DNA of 64,000 nucleotides from Gammaproteobacteria bacterium (GTDB lineage Bacteria > Pseudomonadota > Gammaproteobacteria > Enterobacterales > Alteromonadaceae), in contig JAHKAA010000043.1 in NCBI GenBank assembly GCA_018825965.1, positions 62,001 to 126,000 on the forward strand, written 5' to 3'. The notes under the pieces were generated by a model. The model saw nothing but the letters and a program-made list of their open reading frames with translations, made no database searches and was not told the DNA's origin. The translations under genes were made by a program, and so were the position numbers. Of this stretch, positions 34,710 through 44,202 are shown in pieces (positions within the stretch are counted from its first letter, which is position 1; every line of letters begins with the position of its first letter).

Positions 34710-35174
34710 CTAATTTTTACTCATTGTGAGTATATGCTGCCACTCTGCTGAACTGACAGGCATCACAGACAATCTGTTGCCCTTTTTCACCAGTGCTAAT
34801 TGCTCTAGCTTAGTTGACTGTTTGAGTTTGTCGAGGGACAAAAGTTGGGGAAATTTTTCGACAAATTGCAGGTCCACAGCAACCCAGGGTGCCTTAGTGC
34901 CACTGGATTTCGCATCAAAATAAGGACTTAATGAGTTAAACTGGCTTGGATCGGGGTAACTGCTTTGTACCACTTTCGCCAGACCCGCTATACCAATATC
35001 TTTGCAGCTGGAATGATAAATAAACACCAGATCGCCGGCTTTTACCTGATCCCGTAAAAAGTTACGCGCCTGATAGTTGCGTACCCCTTCCCAGACAATG
35101 GCTTTGTCCGGTGCTTTAGCAAAATCATCAATGCTGCATTCTTCAGGCTCAGTTTTAAATAACCAATAGTTCAT
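34710..35174 (-). CDS. EVE domain-containing protein
   Basis: A 154-residue single EVE (PUA-like) domain protein. MNYWLFKTEPEECSIDDFA at the start and WEGVRNYQARNFLRDQVKAGDLVFIYHSS, split here as VRNYQARNFLRD and GDLVFIYHSS, are the conserved elements. EVE domains form an aromatic cage that binds modified bases in DNA or RNA, such as methylated cytosine. It is a housekeeping-type stand-alone member, common in gammaproteobacteria. It is convergent-side neighbour of tesB across 140 bp. Confidence 0.88.
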   Translation of the reverse strand: MNYWLFKTEPEECSIDDFAKAPDKAIVWEGVRNYQARNFLRDQVKAGDLVFIYHSSCKDIGIAGLAKVVQSSYPDPSQFNSLSPYFDAKSSGTKAPWVAVDLQFVEKFPQLLSLDKLKQSTKLEQLALVKKGNRLSVMPVSSAEWQHILTMSKN

Positions 35175-35314
35175 CTGTTTATACTCTGTCGTCTGCGGTA
35201 AGGGCGGGGAGACAAACTACTTTAGCCTGAATTACCCTGCCTGAACCAGCCAATTTTGCACTCTGCTCTGGCATGCTGCACAATAGAGTCATCACTATTT
35301 TTCAGGAGCTGCTC

Positions 35315-36187
35315 ATGAGTCAGGTTTTGTCCGACTTATTATCCCTTTTAAAACTGGAAACCATAGAACAAGGTTTGTACAGAGGCCAAAGTCAGGATCT
35401 GGGGTTTAAAGCTGTGTTTGGTGGTCAGGTGATGGGGCAGGCCTTGTCTGCGTCTAAAGAAACGGTAGACGCTGATCGTAAAGTGCATTCGTTCCACTCT
35501 TATTTTTTGCGTCCTGGTGATGCCAGTAAACCTATAGTCTATGAAGTGGAAAATATCCGTGATGGCAAAAGCTTCAGCACCAGAAGAGTCAGCGCTATTC
35601 AGTTTGGTAAACCTATTTTTTATATGACGGCGTCTTTTCAGGCTGAAGAACAAGGCTTTGAACATCAGGAGCTGATGCCCAGTGTGCCGGCGCCTGAAGA
35701 GCTGGCCTCTGATTTAGAATTCTACCGCGAGCACGCCCATTTAATTCCTGAATCATTGCGTAGCAAGTTTATCTGCGAAAAACCTATTGAAATGCGGCCT
35801 GTTGCTTTTCATAACCCTTTTAATCCGCAGATCAGCCAGGCGAAGCGTTATGTCTGGTTTAAAGCCAATGGCGTGATGCCGGATGATTTACGGGTGCATA
35901 AATACCTGTTGGCTTATGCTTCAGACTTTAACTTCCTGCCAACAGCTTTGCAGCCCCATGGTAAGTCTTTTATGGCGCCTAATATGCAGGTTGCCACTAT
36001 AGATCATGCCATGTGGTTCCATCACGATTTCCGTTTTGACGACTGGTTGTTATATGCAGTAGACAGCCCAAGCGCTTCAGGGGCCAGGGGTTTGGTGCGG
36101 GGGCAGTTCTTTAACAGAGAAGGCATGCTGGTTGCGTCTACCATACAAGAAGGTGTGATCCGCAGCTACGACAAAGCCCGTGTTTAA
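35315..36187 (+). CDS. tesB: acyl-CoA thioesterase II
   Basis: A 290-residue double hot-dog thioesterase hydrolysing acyl-CoA. FGGQVMGQAL, VHSFHSYFLRPGD, GKSFSTRRVSAIQ and PIFYMTASFQ are near-identical in kind to E. coli TesB, and the acidic active-site region is in ATIDHAMWFHHDF. ATG at 35315 (MSQVLSDLL) follows CAGGAGCTGCTC; the extra 14 codons from 35273 contain the ribosome binding site and were rejected. A strong terminator follows. Confidence 0.95.
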   Translation: MSQVLSDLLSLLKLETIEQGLYRGQSQDLGFKAVFGGQVMGQALSASKETVDADRKVHSFHSYFLRPGDASKPIVYEVENIRDGKSFSTRRVSAIQFGKPIFYMTASFQAEEQGFEHQELMPSVPAPEELASDLEFYREHAHLIPESLRSKFICEKPIEMRPVAFHNPFNPQISQAKRYVWFKANGVMPDDLRVHKYLLAYASDFNFLPTALQPHGKSFMAPNMQVATIDHAMWFHHDFRFDDWLLYAVDSPSASGARGLVRGQFFNREGMLVASTIQEGVIRSYDKARV

Positions 36188-36201
36188 CTGAGCTTTGGCT
36201 T

Positions 36202-36234
36202 AAAAAAACCACCTGCAATTGAGGTGGTTTTTTT
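36202..36234. terminator. bidirectional intrinsic terminator between tesB and plsB
   Basis: AAAAAAACCACCT and AGGTGGTTTTTTT form a long stem around GCAATTG, with T-runs on both strands. It lies between the convergent tesB and plsB genes. Confidence 0.92.
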
Positions 36235-36268
36235 ATGGATGAAATTCAGCTACGAGAGCTCGCCAGCC

Positions 36269-38710
36269 TTATTCAGCCTTCTTTTTCACTATGCTGAGCA
36301 CAGTTTGTAGTACGTCCGCTCTTAATAAGCCGTTCACTGTTTGCTGCAATGGCAACAAAATGGCTGTGGCTTCCAGCTCGTTTTGTTCATTGTTATGGCA
36401 ATAACCTGCTTCGCGTAAAGCATTAATTAAGGTCGCAAACAGCTGCTTATCATGGTATTCAGGCGAGCTGATGCCATGTAAAGTACTTAAACGTTGCGCC
36501 AGTTCATGGCTTTGCTGCTCCAGATCAGCGCGCGTCAAAGGGCTGTGTAATTGCAGCAGGTTCAGCACCACCGCATAACGTTGCAGCACGTCCTGTGCAT
36601 TAAAAGCCAGCAGTTCCAGCATAAAATGCCCAACCTGCTGAACCGGTGCTGCCTGTAAAGACTGGCCTTTCGTTTCCACTAACTGATGCTGCTGCAATTG
36701 GCCCAACACCTGTTCTATGTAGGAGTTAAACTGATCCAGTTGCAAAAACAACTCGTGCTGCAGCAAAGGTTGTAACAACTGACAGATATTGATCAGCTGC
36801 ACTTTGCTTAATTGGGCATGCTGCAACAAAGCAGTTGCCAGAATGGCGGGCAGCATAAATAAATGGCAGACATTGTTGCGATAGTAGCTTAATAAAATCG
36901 CATTTTCCGGCGTCAACTGGATGATCTGACCAAAGCTGTCCTGGGATACTTCTACCTTTTTCAGCCGAATCGCATGGTCAATCCACTGGCTGACGAAGCC
37001 TTCAGGCAGAGTCACACCACTGTGGTAAGGCGCATAGTGTTGTAAATTGCGGTAAAACTCCAGTTGAGTGGTCAGCTCCTGCCGGGTCAGAGAATGCTGT
37101 CGGGTTGCCAGTAAGCAAGTGGCAATCAGGTTGATGCTGTTCAGTGCCGCCGCCTGATTAATACGCTGCATAATCACAGTGGAGAGCGTGGCTACCGTTG
37201 GATTCAGCCAGGCAGGTTTTTGTGTATCTGCGGTTTCTGCCGCAGCGCGCCAGTCAGGCACTTGCTGAGTTAAAAAGCTATTTAACGAAATAGGCTGACC
37301 AAAGTTAACGTAACCATAACCATAGTCCCGCAGTTTCCGTACCGCGCTGAAAACACCACCTATAGATTCTTTTTTCTTGCTGGAGCCTTTGAGCTCTGTC
37401 AGGTAAGTATTCACTTCCATCACATGCTCATAGCCCAGATAAACAGGCACCAGGCTGATGGGCCTGTCTATGCCGCGTAGCAGTGCCTGCACTGTCATCG
37501 CCAGCATGCCTGTTTTAGGTTGCAATAAACGTCCTGTGCGGCTGCGGCCGCCTTCGGAGTAATACTTGACCGGATAACCTTTGCTGAACAGCTTGCTTAA
37601 GTATTCACGAAAGACAGCAGAGTACAGCTTATCGCCACTGAAACTACGGCGGATAAAAAAGGCTCCACCACGACGGAACAAAGTACCCACAGGCCAGAAA
37701 TTCAGGTTAATACCAGCTGCAATATGAGGAGGCGCCAGGCCCTGATGGTAAATCACATAACTCAGCAGCAGGTAGTCCATATGACTGCGATGACAAGGCA
37801 CATAAACAATTTCATGGCCTTTTTGCACCAGATCCGTCAGCACCTGACCATTGGTGATTTTTAAACCCGAATAGAGTTTTTTCCATAACCAGCCGAGAAA
37901 ACGGTCGCCTACTCTTAAGGTCGACTCGCGGTAATCTGCTGCTATTTCCTCCAGTAGCTTTAATGCTTCAGCACGGGCTTCTTTGATGCTGATTTTTTTG
38001 CTTTTGGCTTCGTCTTCTATGGCTTTTTTTAAGGCATCTGAAGCGAGCAGGGAGTTAAATAAAGCCGCTCTGTTGGGCAGCTTTGGACCTGTAGCGGCCA
38101 GACGTTGGCGGTAAAAGTGGAACCGCGCCACTCTTAATAACTTGTGGGCAGTCTCTTCGTTGACCGTGGAGTTTTCTATAATTTGGCGCACAGACACCGC
38201 TTTGCTGAACCGCACTAAGGTATGACGGCCTGAAATCAAGACGATAAACAACTTGGCCAGCCAGCTCGGAGATTCAGATTCGCCCAGTATAGACTTCACA
38301 CTGTTTTCTTTACCCGGAGCCCGGCCCCAGAGTACAGAAACTGGCAGTAGTTGGGCGGAAAAGTGCGGATCCTGTAAATGAGCCTGTAGCAAAGCCAAGC
38401 CCTGCTGTAAGGCGTCGGTTGAAGCACGACTTCCCCAAAGCACACGAGGCTGCTCAAGAAAAATAATACGGGACAGGCTTTGGTGGCCAACAAGCACTGG
38501 TTCCATAGGATCAGGCAAACCCAGCTTATGGCAGACGCGGGCTAAAGTGGCTAAGTCGCTGGCCGAAGCTGTTCTGCTGATGTAGAACACGGGTTGTTTG
38601 GGATCCAGCGCCAGATTTTCTGCTACAGGTTCTGGCACTATTTTGCATCTGACCAAAGGTTTGAGAGGCCAGTACAGCACTTTGGCTAACCATGTCATTG
38701 GTTTTAACAT
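36269..38710 (-). CDS. plsB: glycerol-3-phosphate 1-O-acyltransferase
   Basis: An 813-residue inner-membrane enzyme that acylates glycerol-3-phosphate, the first step of phospholipid synthesis. HRSHMDYLL around residue 305 is the catalytic HX4D motif, with GGAFFIRRSFSG and YYSEGGRSRTGRLLQPKTG as the further acyltransferase blocks. Length matches the E. coli enzyme. It is divergent from lexA, as in many gammaproteobacteria, though dgkA is absent here. Confidence 0.97.
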   Translation of the reverse strand: MLKPMTWLAKVLYWPLKPLVRCKIVPEPVAENLALDPKQPVFYISRTASASDLATLARVCHKLGLPDPMEPVLVGHQSLSRIIFLEQPRVLWGSRASTDALQQGLALLQAHLQDPHFSAQLLPVSVLWGRAPGKENSVKSILGESESPSWLAKLFIVLISGRHTLVRFSKAVSVRQIIENSTVNEETAHKLLRVARFHFYRQRLAATGPKLPNRAALFNSLLASDALKKAIEDEAKSKKISIKEARAEALKLLEEIAADYRESTLRVGDRFLGWLWKKLYSGLKITNGQVLTDLVQKGHEIVYVPCHRSHMDYLLLSYVIYHQGLAPPHIAAGINLNFWPVGTLFRRGGAFFIRRSFSGDKLYSAVFREYLSKLFSKGYPVKYYSEGGRSRTGRLLQPKTGMLAMTVQALLRGIDRPISLVPVYLGYEHVMEVNTYLTELKGSSKKKESIGGVFSAVRKLRDYGYGYVNFGQPISLNSFLTQQVPDWRAAAETADTQKPAWLNPTVATLSTVIMQRINQAAALNSINLIATCLLATRQHSLTRQELTTQLEFYRNLQHYAPYHSGVTLPEGFVSQWIDHAIRLKKVEVSQDSFGQIIQLTPENAILLSYYRNNVCHLFMLPAILATALLQHAQLSKVQLINICQLLQPLLQHELFLQLDQFNSYIEQVLGQLQQHQLVETKGQSLQAAPVQQVGHFMLELLAFNAQDVLQRYAVVLNLLQLHSPLTRADLEQQSHELAQRLSTLHGISSPEYHDKQLFATLINALREAGYCHNNEQNELEATAILLPLQQTVNGLLRADVLQTVLSIVKKKAE

Positions 38711-38799
38711 ATCAAATCCGTACTTATAAACAGCAGCCAGAATAGCATGGAAGATCTGAGCAGCAAAATTGAGTCTACGACTTGGCAGACCACAAAAGG

Positions 38800-38815
38800 C
38801 TGTATATACTCACAG
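38800..38815. promoter_or_regulatory. LexA box 1
   Basis: CTGTATATACTCACAG is an exact match to the CTGT-N8-ACAG consensus for the SOS repressor. It lies 26 bp before the lexA start codon, in the lexA-plsB divergent region. Confidence 0.92.
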
Positions 38816-38821
38816 TATCCA

Positions 38822-38837
38822 CTGTATAGGTATTCAG
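38822..38837. promoter_or_regulatory. LexA box 2
   Basis: CTGTATAGGTATTCAG matches the CTGT-N8-ACAG consensus except for one base (TCAG). It starts 6 bp after box 1 and ends 4 bp before the lexA ATG. Tandem boxes in front of lexA are the normal autoregulatory arrangement. Confidence 0.85.
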
Positions 38838-38841
38838 CATT

Positions 38842-39471
38842 ATGCGCCCATTAACACCAAGACAAGCCGAAATTCTGCAACTGCTTAAAGATTATCAGGC
38901 GGCCTCAGGTATGCCGCCAACCCGTGCTGAAATTGCGACTCAGCTGGGGTTTAAGTCAGCCAATGCTGCTGAAGAGCATTTAAAAGCGCTGGCGAAAAAA
39001 GGTTTTATCGAAATGATGCCAGGTACCTCCCGCGGCATTCGTCTGGTTGAAGATGATGCAGCCAATGATGTTGAAGCAGAAGAGCCAGGTTTGCCTCTGA
39101 TTGGTAAAGTGGCTGCTGGTCAGCCTATTCTGGCGGCAGAGCATATTCAGCAACGTTATCAGCTCGATGCCAGCTTATTTAAACCCAATGCTGACTTTTT
39201 ATTAAAAGTGCAGGGCATGAGCATGAAAGATATCGGCATTCTGGATGGTGACTTATTGGCCGTGCATAAAACAACGGAAGCCCGGCAAGGGCAGATAGTG
39301 GTTGCACGGGTGGAAGACGAAGTCACAGTCAAACGTTTTCGCCGTGAAGGTCAGATGGTGTACCTGCATCCGGAAAATGGTGATTTCGATGTGATTAAAG
39401 TCGACTTAAGTCAGCAGCATTTTGCGATTGAAGGCCTTGCCGTTGGAGTGATCCGAACCAGCAACTGGTAA
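38842..39471 (+). CDS. lexA: SOS repressor LexA
   Basis: A 209-residue self-cleaving repressor. The N-terminal winged helix includes GMPPTRAEIATQLGFKSANAAEEHL (split: GMPPTRAEIATQLGF, KSANAAEEHL). The Ala-Gly cleavage site is at A92-G93 (KVAAGQP), with the catalytic pair S127 (QGMSM) and K164 (VTVKRF). It regulates DNA-damage genes and itself through the two boxes just upstream. Confidence 0.98.
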   Translation: MRPLTPRQAEILQLLKDYQAASGMPPTRAEIATQLGFKSANAAEEHLKALAKKGFIEMMPGTSRGIRLVEDDAANDVEAEEPGLPLIGKVAAGQPILAAEHIQQRYQLDASLFKPNADFLLKVQGMSMKDIGILDGDLLAVHKTTEARQGQIVVARVEDEVTVKRFRREGQMVYLHPENGDFDVIKVDLSQQHFAIEGLAVGVIRTSNW

Positions 39472-39744
39472 AAAATCTGCCTATTCTCAATAGTTTGCTA
39501 ATATGAAGCACTGGTACGACCATTAGGTTTTATTGGTGCTTTTTCATTTTCCGGGTTTACTTCTGTCTGTTCCTTGACTACTTGTTATATGCAACTGATA
39601 ACAAAACAAAAAATCAGTGCACCGATTTATGCAAGTTGAGTCGGGACAATAATAATAATGGCAATTGTGGGAAAAGACGCTGCAGTAGGTACCATGTGTC
39701 TTTGATCTGCAATTTGCTTTGTGCAAAGACAGAGGAGAAGTCAC
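39472..39744. other. non-coding region upstream of the cytochrome oxidase operon
   Basis: This 273-base stretch holds no gene that I can support; the short frames on both strands lack ribosome binding sites and show no domain. It presumably carries the promoter and leader of the coxB operon, ending in AGAGGAGAAG, the coxB ribosome binding site. Confidence 0.5.
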
Positions 39745-40878
39745 GTGGCGAGAACCAGTTATCTGTGTTGGTCGCTGCTAACCTTTTTGCTTGCGTTTTC
39801 AACGCAGTCTGCAGAAATGCCTTTGAACATGACTCAAGGGGTTACAGAAATCAGTCAGCAGGTTTACAACCTGCATATGAAGATTTTTTACATTTGCTGT
39901 GCAATAGGGATAGCGGTATTTGGGGTGATGTTTTGGTCCATCATTCATCATCGTAAATCAAAGGGCGTTGAACCAGCCCAATTCCATGAGAGCACCAAAG
40001 TAGAGTTGCTTTGGACTGCCTTTCCTGTACTTATTCTGATTTTAATGGCAATTCCCGCCACCCAAACTCTGATAGCGATGGAAGATACCTCGGAAGCTGA
40101 TGTCACAGTGTTAATCACGGGATCGCAGTGGAAGTGGCATTACAAATACATGGACCATAAAGTGGAGTATTTCTCTTTATTGGCCACTCCGCGTCAGCAA
40201 ATCGACAACAAGCTCAGTAAAGGTGAAAACTACTTGTTAGAAGTAGACCGGCCTTTAGTGATCCCCACAGGTAAAAAAGTCCGCTTTTTAGTGACCTCAG
40301 ATGACGTGATCCATTCCTGGTGGGTACCGGCTTTTGCAGTGAAAAAAGATGCGAATCCGGGTTTTATCAATGAAGCATGGACTCGTGTGGATCAGCCAGG
40401 TGTTTACCGCGGCCAGTGTGCAGAGCTTTGTGGTAAAGACCATGGTTTTATGCCTGTGGTGGTGATTGCCAAAGAGCAGGCTGATTTTGATCAGTGGATA
40501 GCTCAGGAAGCCGCAACTCAGGCCGCAGCCAAAGAAGCTGAATTAAAACTGTTGGCGATGAATATGAGCAAAGAAGAGCTGATGACCTTAGGCGAAAAAG
40601 TCTATATGGGGTATTGCGCTGCTTGCCATCAGCCCAATGGCATGGGTATTCCAGGTGTGTTTCCTGCGCTGAAAGGCAGCAAAATGGCACTGGAAAATTT
40701 ACCTGGTCATATCGACATAGTGCTCAATGGTAAAACAGGCACTTCAATGCAGGCTTTTGATAAACAACTGACATTAAGCGAAATTGCGGCTGTGGTGACT
40801 TACGAGCGCAACGCCTGGGACAATAATACGGGTGATCTGGTGCAAGCTGCAGATATCGCCAAAGCACAGTCGAAATAG
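39745..40878 (+). CDS. coxB: cytochrome c oxidase subunit II with C-terminal cytochrome c domain
   Basis: A 377-residue subunit II of an aa3-type oxidase. A signal/anchor segment, two membrane helices, and the CuA-binding cupredoxin domain (HSWWVPAF, then CAELCGKDHGFMP) are followed by a fused cytochrome c domain with CAACH at about residues 291-295. It accepts electrons from cytochrome c. The start is taken as GTG at 39745, which follows AGGAGAAG at 7 bp; a GTG at 39721 precedes that site. First gene of the cox operon. Confidence 0.95.
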   Translation: MARTSYLCWSLLTFLLAFSTQSAEMPLNMTQGVTEISQQVYNLHMKIFYICCAIGIAVFGVMFWSIIHHRKSKGVEPAQFHESTKVELLWTAFPVLILILMAIPATQTLIAMEDTSEADVTVLITGSQWKWHYKYMDHKVEYFSLLATPRQQIDNKLSKGENYLLEVDRPLVIPTGKKVRFLVTSDDVIHSWWVPAFAVKKDANPGFINEAWTRVDQPGVYRGQCAELCGKDHGFMPVVVIAKEQADFDQWIAQEAATQAAAKEAELKLLAMNMSKEELMTLGEKVYMGYCAACHQPNGMGIPGVFPALKGSKMALENLPGHIDIVLNGKTGTSMQAFDKQLTLSEIAAVVTYERNAWDNNTGDLVQAADIAKAQSK

Positions 40879-40887
40879 GGGGCGCAG

Positions 40888-42480
40888 ATGAGTACTGTTA
40901 CTACAGATCCGCATGCTCATGCTGAGCACGAGCATCATGGGCCAGCCAAAGGGTTAAAACGCTGGCTCTACACCACCAACCACAAAGACATAGGTACTTT
41001 GTATTTGCTGTTTTCACTGCTGATGTTTTTTATCGGTGGTGCCATGGCAATGGTGATCCGGGCCGAATTGTTTCAGCCCGGATTGCAAATTGTCGAGCCG
41101 AACTTCTTTAATCAAATGACCACAGTCCATGGTCTGATTATGGTGTTCGGAGCTGTAATGCCTGCCTTCACTGGCCTGGCTAACTGGTTGATCCCTATGA
41201 TGATAGGGGCGCCGGATATGGCATTGCCACGGATGAACAACTGGAGTTTCTGGATCCTGCCTTTTGCATTTAGCATCTTGTTAGCCTCACTCTTTATGGA
41301 AGGTGGCGGACCAAGTTTTGGCTGGACATTCTACGCACCGCTCTCCACCACCTACAGCAATGACAGCACTGCACTTTTTGTGTTTTCAGTTCATATTATG
41401 GGCATATCGTCCATTATGGGCGCTATTAACGTCATAGTGACCATTATGAACCTGCGTGCCCCTGGCATGACGTATATGAAAATGCCATTGTTTGTCTGGA
41501 CCTGGTTTATCACAGCCTACCTGCTGATTGCAGTTATGCCTGTACTGGCTGGTGTTGTCACTATGGTGCTGACCGATAAGTACTTTGGGACCAGTTTCTT
41601 TGATGCAGCAGGGGGCGGCGATCCTGTGTTGTTCCAGCATATTTTCTGGTTTTTTGGTCACCCTGAAGTGTACATTATGATATTGCCGGCTTTTGGCATT
41701 ATCTCCAGCATAGTACCGACCTTCGCACGCAAACCGCTGTTTGGTTATGCCTCTATGGTGTATGCAACCTCCAGTATTGCGCTGCTGTCCTTTTTGGTCT
41801 GGGCGCACCATATGTTTACCACCGGTATGCCCGTCGCCGCAGAACTGTTTTTTATGTACTGCACTATGTTGATAGCTGTGCCGACCGGGGTAAAAGTATT
41901 TAACTGGGTGGCGACCATGTGGCGGGGGGCCATGACCTTTGAAGTGCCAATGATGTTTTCTCTGGCCTTTATTGTGCTCTTTACCATAGGCGGCTTCTCT
42001 GGCTTGATGCTGGCTATTACACCGGCCGACTTTCAATATCATGATACCTACTTTGTTGTCGCGCATTTCCACTATGTACTGGTGACAGGTGCCATCTTCT
42101 CCATTATGGCTGCTGCTTATTACTGGCTGCCGAAGTGGACAGGTCATATGTACGATGAAACCTTAGGCCAGTGGCATTTCTGGTGTTCGCTGATTTCTGT
42201 CAATGTGCTGTTTTTCCCTATGCATTTTGTCGGTTTAGCTGGTATGCCAAGACGGATCCCGGATTACGCCCTGCAATTTGCTGACTTTAATGCGCTGATA
42301 AGCATAGGTGGTTTTGCCTTTGGTTTATCCCAGTTGTTGTTTGTCGCTCTGGTGGTGAAATGTATTAAAGGCGGCGAAAAAGCCACAGATCAGGTATGGG
42401 AAGGGGCTGAAGGGTTGGAGTGGACAATACCCTCTCCTGCGCCTTATCACAGCTTTACAACGCCACCTGAAGTGAAATAG
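40888..42480 (+). CDS. coxA: cytochrome c oxidase subunit I
   Basis: A 530-residue twelve-helix catalytic subunit that reduces oxygen to water and pumps protons. The haem and CuB ligands are in the conserved segments FFGHPEVYIMILPAFG, VWAHHMFTTGMP and VAHFHYVLVTGA. The N-terminus contains the typical WLYTTNHKDIGTLYL. Lies 9 bp after coxB. Long minus-strand open frames inside it are antisense shadows. Confidence 0.98.
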   Translation: MSTVTTDPHAHAEHEHHGPAKGLKRWLYTTNHKDIGTLYLLFSLLMFFIGGAMAMVIRAELFQPGLQIVEPNFFNQMTTVHGLIMVFGAVMPAFTGLANWLIPMMIGAPDMALPRMNNWSFWILPFAFSILLASLFMEGGGPSFGWTFYAPLSTTYSNDSTALFVFSVHIMGISSIMGAINVIVTIMNLRAPGMTYMKMPLFVWTWFITAYLLIAVMPVLAGVVTMVLTDKYFGTSFFDAAGGGDPVLFQHIFWFFGHPEVYIMILPAFGIISSIVPTFARKPLFGYASMVYATSSIALLSFLVWAHHMFTTGMPVAAELFFMYCTMLIAVPTGVKVFNWVATMWRGAMTFEVPMMFSLAFIVLFTIGGFSGLMLAITPADFQYHDTYFVVAHFHYVLVTGAIFSIMAAAYYWLPKWTGHMYDETLGQWHFWCSLISVNVLFFPMHFVGLAGMPRRIPDYALQFADFNALISIGGFAFGLSQLLFVALVVKCIKGGEKATDQVWEGAEGLEWTIPSPAPYHSFTTPPEVK

Positions 42481-42488
42481 GAGCGGCT

Positions 42489-43052
42489 ATGGCACTGAAG
42501 CATCAACCTGTTGTGATTAAACTTTGCCTGCTGACCGCAGCCATGTTTGGCTTTGGTTATGCCTTAGTGCCTTTGTACGATGTATTTTGTGATTTAACAG
42601 GTTTGAACGGTAAAACCTCCACCATGGCGGCTACTGCTGCCGCTGCTATACCGGATAAACAACGGGAAGTGTTGGTCGAGTTTATTGCCCGTCCAAATAA
42701 CAACATGCCATGGGTTTTTGAGCCTGTAGTGCATAAACTCCGGGTCCATCCTGGCGAAATTCATCGTATAGATTATCTGGCCCATAATATTACAGGGCGT
42801 TCCATGACGGCGCAGGCTGTGCCTTCGGTCTCACCGGGCCAGGCTGCCTTGTATTTTAATAAAATGGAATGTTTCTGTTTTACCCAACAACATCTGACGG
42901 CAGGTCAGCAGTTATTAATGCCGTTGCAATTTTATGTCGATCCCGCATTACCGGAACAATTCAGCACTATCACTTTGTCCTACACCTTGTATGAAGTGGA
43001 TGCTGTAGCCCCGGTCACTGCAGAGACAGCAACAGGGGACAACAATGAGTGA
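42489..43052 (+). CDS. ctaG: cytochrome c oxidase assembly protein Cox11/CtaG
   Basis: A 187-residue copper chaperone that delivers CuB to subunit I. One N-terminal membrane helix, YALVPLYDVFCDLTGLNGKT, is followed by a periplasmic Ig-like domain carrying the copper motif NKMECFCFTQQHL. It overlaps the start of coxC by 8 bp, so it is a translationally coupled member of the operon. Confidence 0.96.
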   Translation: MALKHQPVVIKLCLLTAAMFGFGYALVPLYDVFCDLTGLNGKTSTMAATAAAAIPDKQREVLVEFIARPNNNMPWVFEPVVHKLRVHPGEIHRIDYLAHNITGRSMTAQAVPSVSPGQAALYFNKMECFCFTQQHLTAGQQLLMPLQFYVDPALPEQFSTITLSYTLYEVDAVAPVTAETATGDNNE

Positions 43053-43926
43053 CAAATATGAACATTATTATGTGCCAGAGCAAAGTCCCTGGCCGATAGT
43101 GGGGGCTGTGGCTCTTTTTATGATTGCTTTTGGTGCTGGCAATTATGTCAACGAAGTCACCAAAGACCAGCCAGGTTATGGCGGTTATTTATTACTGGCT
43201 GGCATCGCTACCTTAATTTTCATGTTAGTGGGCTGGTTTCGTAATGTGATTGATGAGTCGATGAACGGCTTATACAGCAAACAAATGGACAGATCCTTCC
43301 GGCAATGCATGAGCTGGTTTATCTTTTCCGAAGTGATGTTTTTTGCCGCCTTTTTTGGCGCTTTGTTTTATGCCCGTATTATTGCTATTCCGTGGCTGGA
43401 TGGCGCAGGCAATAACGCCAGTACAGCCGCAGTGTTATGGCCGGCATTTGAAGCGGCATGGCCTTTGCTGAAAACCCCGGGAGGCACTGAAACTCAGGCT
43501 ATGCCATGGCAGGGTTTACCTTTATACAACACCATCATCTTATTAGTTTCTTCTGTCACTTTGCATTTTGCTCATACAGCTTTAGAGCAAAACAAAAGAG
43601 GTCAGTTGAAGCTGATGTTAGGCCTTACTATTCTGTTAGGTGCAGGTTTTCTCTATTTGCAAGTTGTTGAGTACATCCACGCTTATCAGGATTTGGGATT
43701 AAAACTGGACTCAGGTGTTTATGGAAATACCTTCTTTTTGCTAACGGGATTCCATGGTTTACATGTCACTTTAGGTGCAGTGTTTTTGCTGGTGATGTTC
43801 CTGCGTATTGTGCTGAAAAATCATTTTACCCCGCACAAGCACTTTGCCTTTCAGGCCGCGGCCTGGTACTGGCATTTTGTGGATGTAGTCTGGTTGTGTT
43901 TGTTTGTCTTTGTGTACGTGCTTTAA
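43045..43926 (+). CDS. coxC: cytochrome c oxidase subunit III
   Basis: A 293-residue membrane protein with seven helices. The N-terminal YYVPEQSPWPIVGA, RQCMSWFIFSEVMFFAAFFGALFYAR (in two parts, RQCMSWFIFSE and FFAAFFGALFYAR) and the C-terminal GFHGLHVTLGA and WYWHFVDVVWLCLF blocks are typical of subunit III. Last gene of the first half of the cluster; a hairpin follows. Confidence 0.97.
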   Translation: MSDKYEHYYVPEQSPWPIVGAVALFMIAFGAGNYVNEVTKDQPGYGGYLLLAGIATLIFMLVGWFRNVIDESMNGLYSKQMDRSFRQCMSWFIFSEVMFFAAFFGALFYARIIAIPWLDGAGNNASTAAVLWPAFEAAWPLLKTPGGTETQAMPWQGLPLYNTIILLVSSVTLHFAHTALEQNKRGQLKLMLGLTILLGAGFLYLQVVEYIHAYQDLGLKLDSGVYGNTFFLLTGFHGLHVTLGAVFLLVMFLRIVLKNHFTPHKHFAFQAAAWYWHFVDVVWLCLFVFVYVL

Positions 43927-43933
43927 ATAGATG

Positions 43934-43956
43934 GCGGGCCTGATGGAATGGCCCGC
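43934..43956. terminator. hairpin terminator between coxC and the DUF2909 gene
   Basis: GCGGGCC and GGCCCGC form a 7-bp GC-rich stem followed by TTTATT. It lies between the two convergent genes. The U-run is short, so it is a moderate call. Confidence 0.6.
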
Positions 43957-43966
43957 TTTATTGCCA

Positions 43967-44176
43967 CTAATAAGGTCTGTCGTGGGGAGTAATCAAACCA
44001 AATTGCAAGGCAAGGATCACAGCTATTAATACAACAGCCGACCACATGACGCGGCGACCTAAAAATTTAGACATACTGGGCTGATTTTCATCATTTTTCA
44101 GCATCAGATATAAAGCACGAAATAAATTAAAAACAATAAAGAGCAGTAGTGCAATGAGTAAAAGTTTAATCCACAT
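43967..44176 (-). CDS. DUF2909 family membrane protein
   Basis: A 69-residue protein with two membrane helices (MWIKLLLIALLLFIVFNLF and VLIAVILALQFGLIT). It has the length and pattern of DUF2909 proteins, which are habitually found opposite surf1 in cytochrome oxidase clusters; a role in oxidase assembly is likely but unproven. GTGAGG precedes the ATG. Divergent from surf1 by 26 bp. Confidence 0.8.
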   Translation of the reverse strand: MWIKLLLIALLLFIVFNLFRALYLMLKNDENQPSMSKFLGRRVMWSAVVLIAVILALQFGLITPHDRPY

Positions 44177-44202
44177 AAAACCTCACGAAGGCTGGTTGTA
44201 AG

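Noticed and set aside
39544..39956. Short frames on both strands before and inside coxB
   Set aside because: They lack a ribosome binding site and overlap the coxB leader and start.
41386..42147. 253-codon minus-strand frame in coxA
   Set aside because: It is antisense to the most conserved oxidase gene and has a His/Gln-rich composition typical of an antisense reading; no domain.
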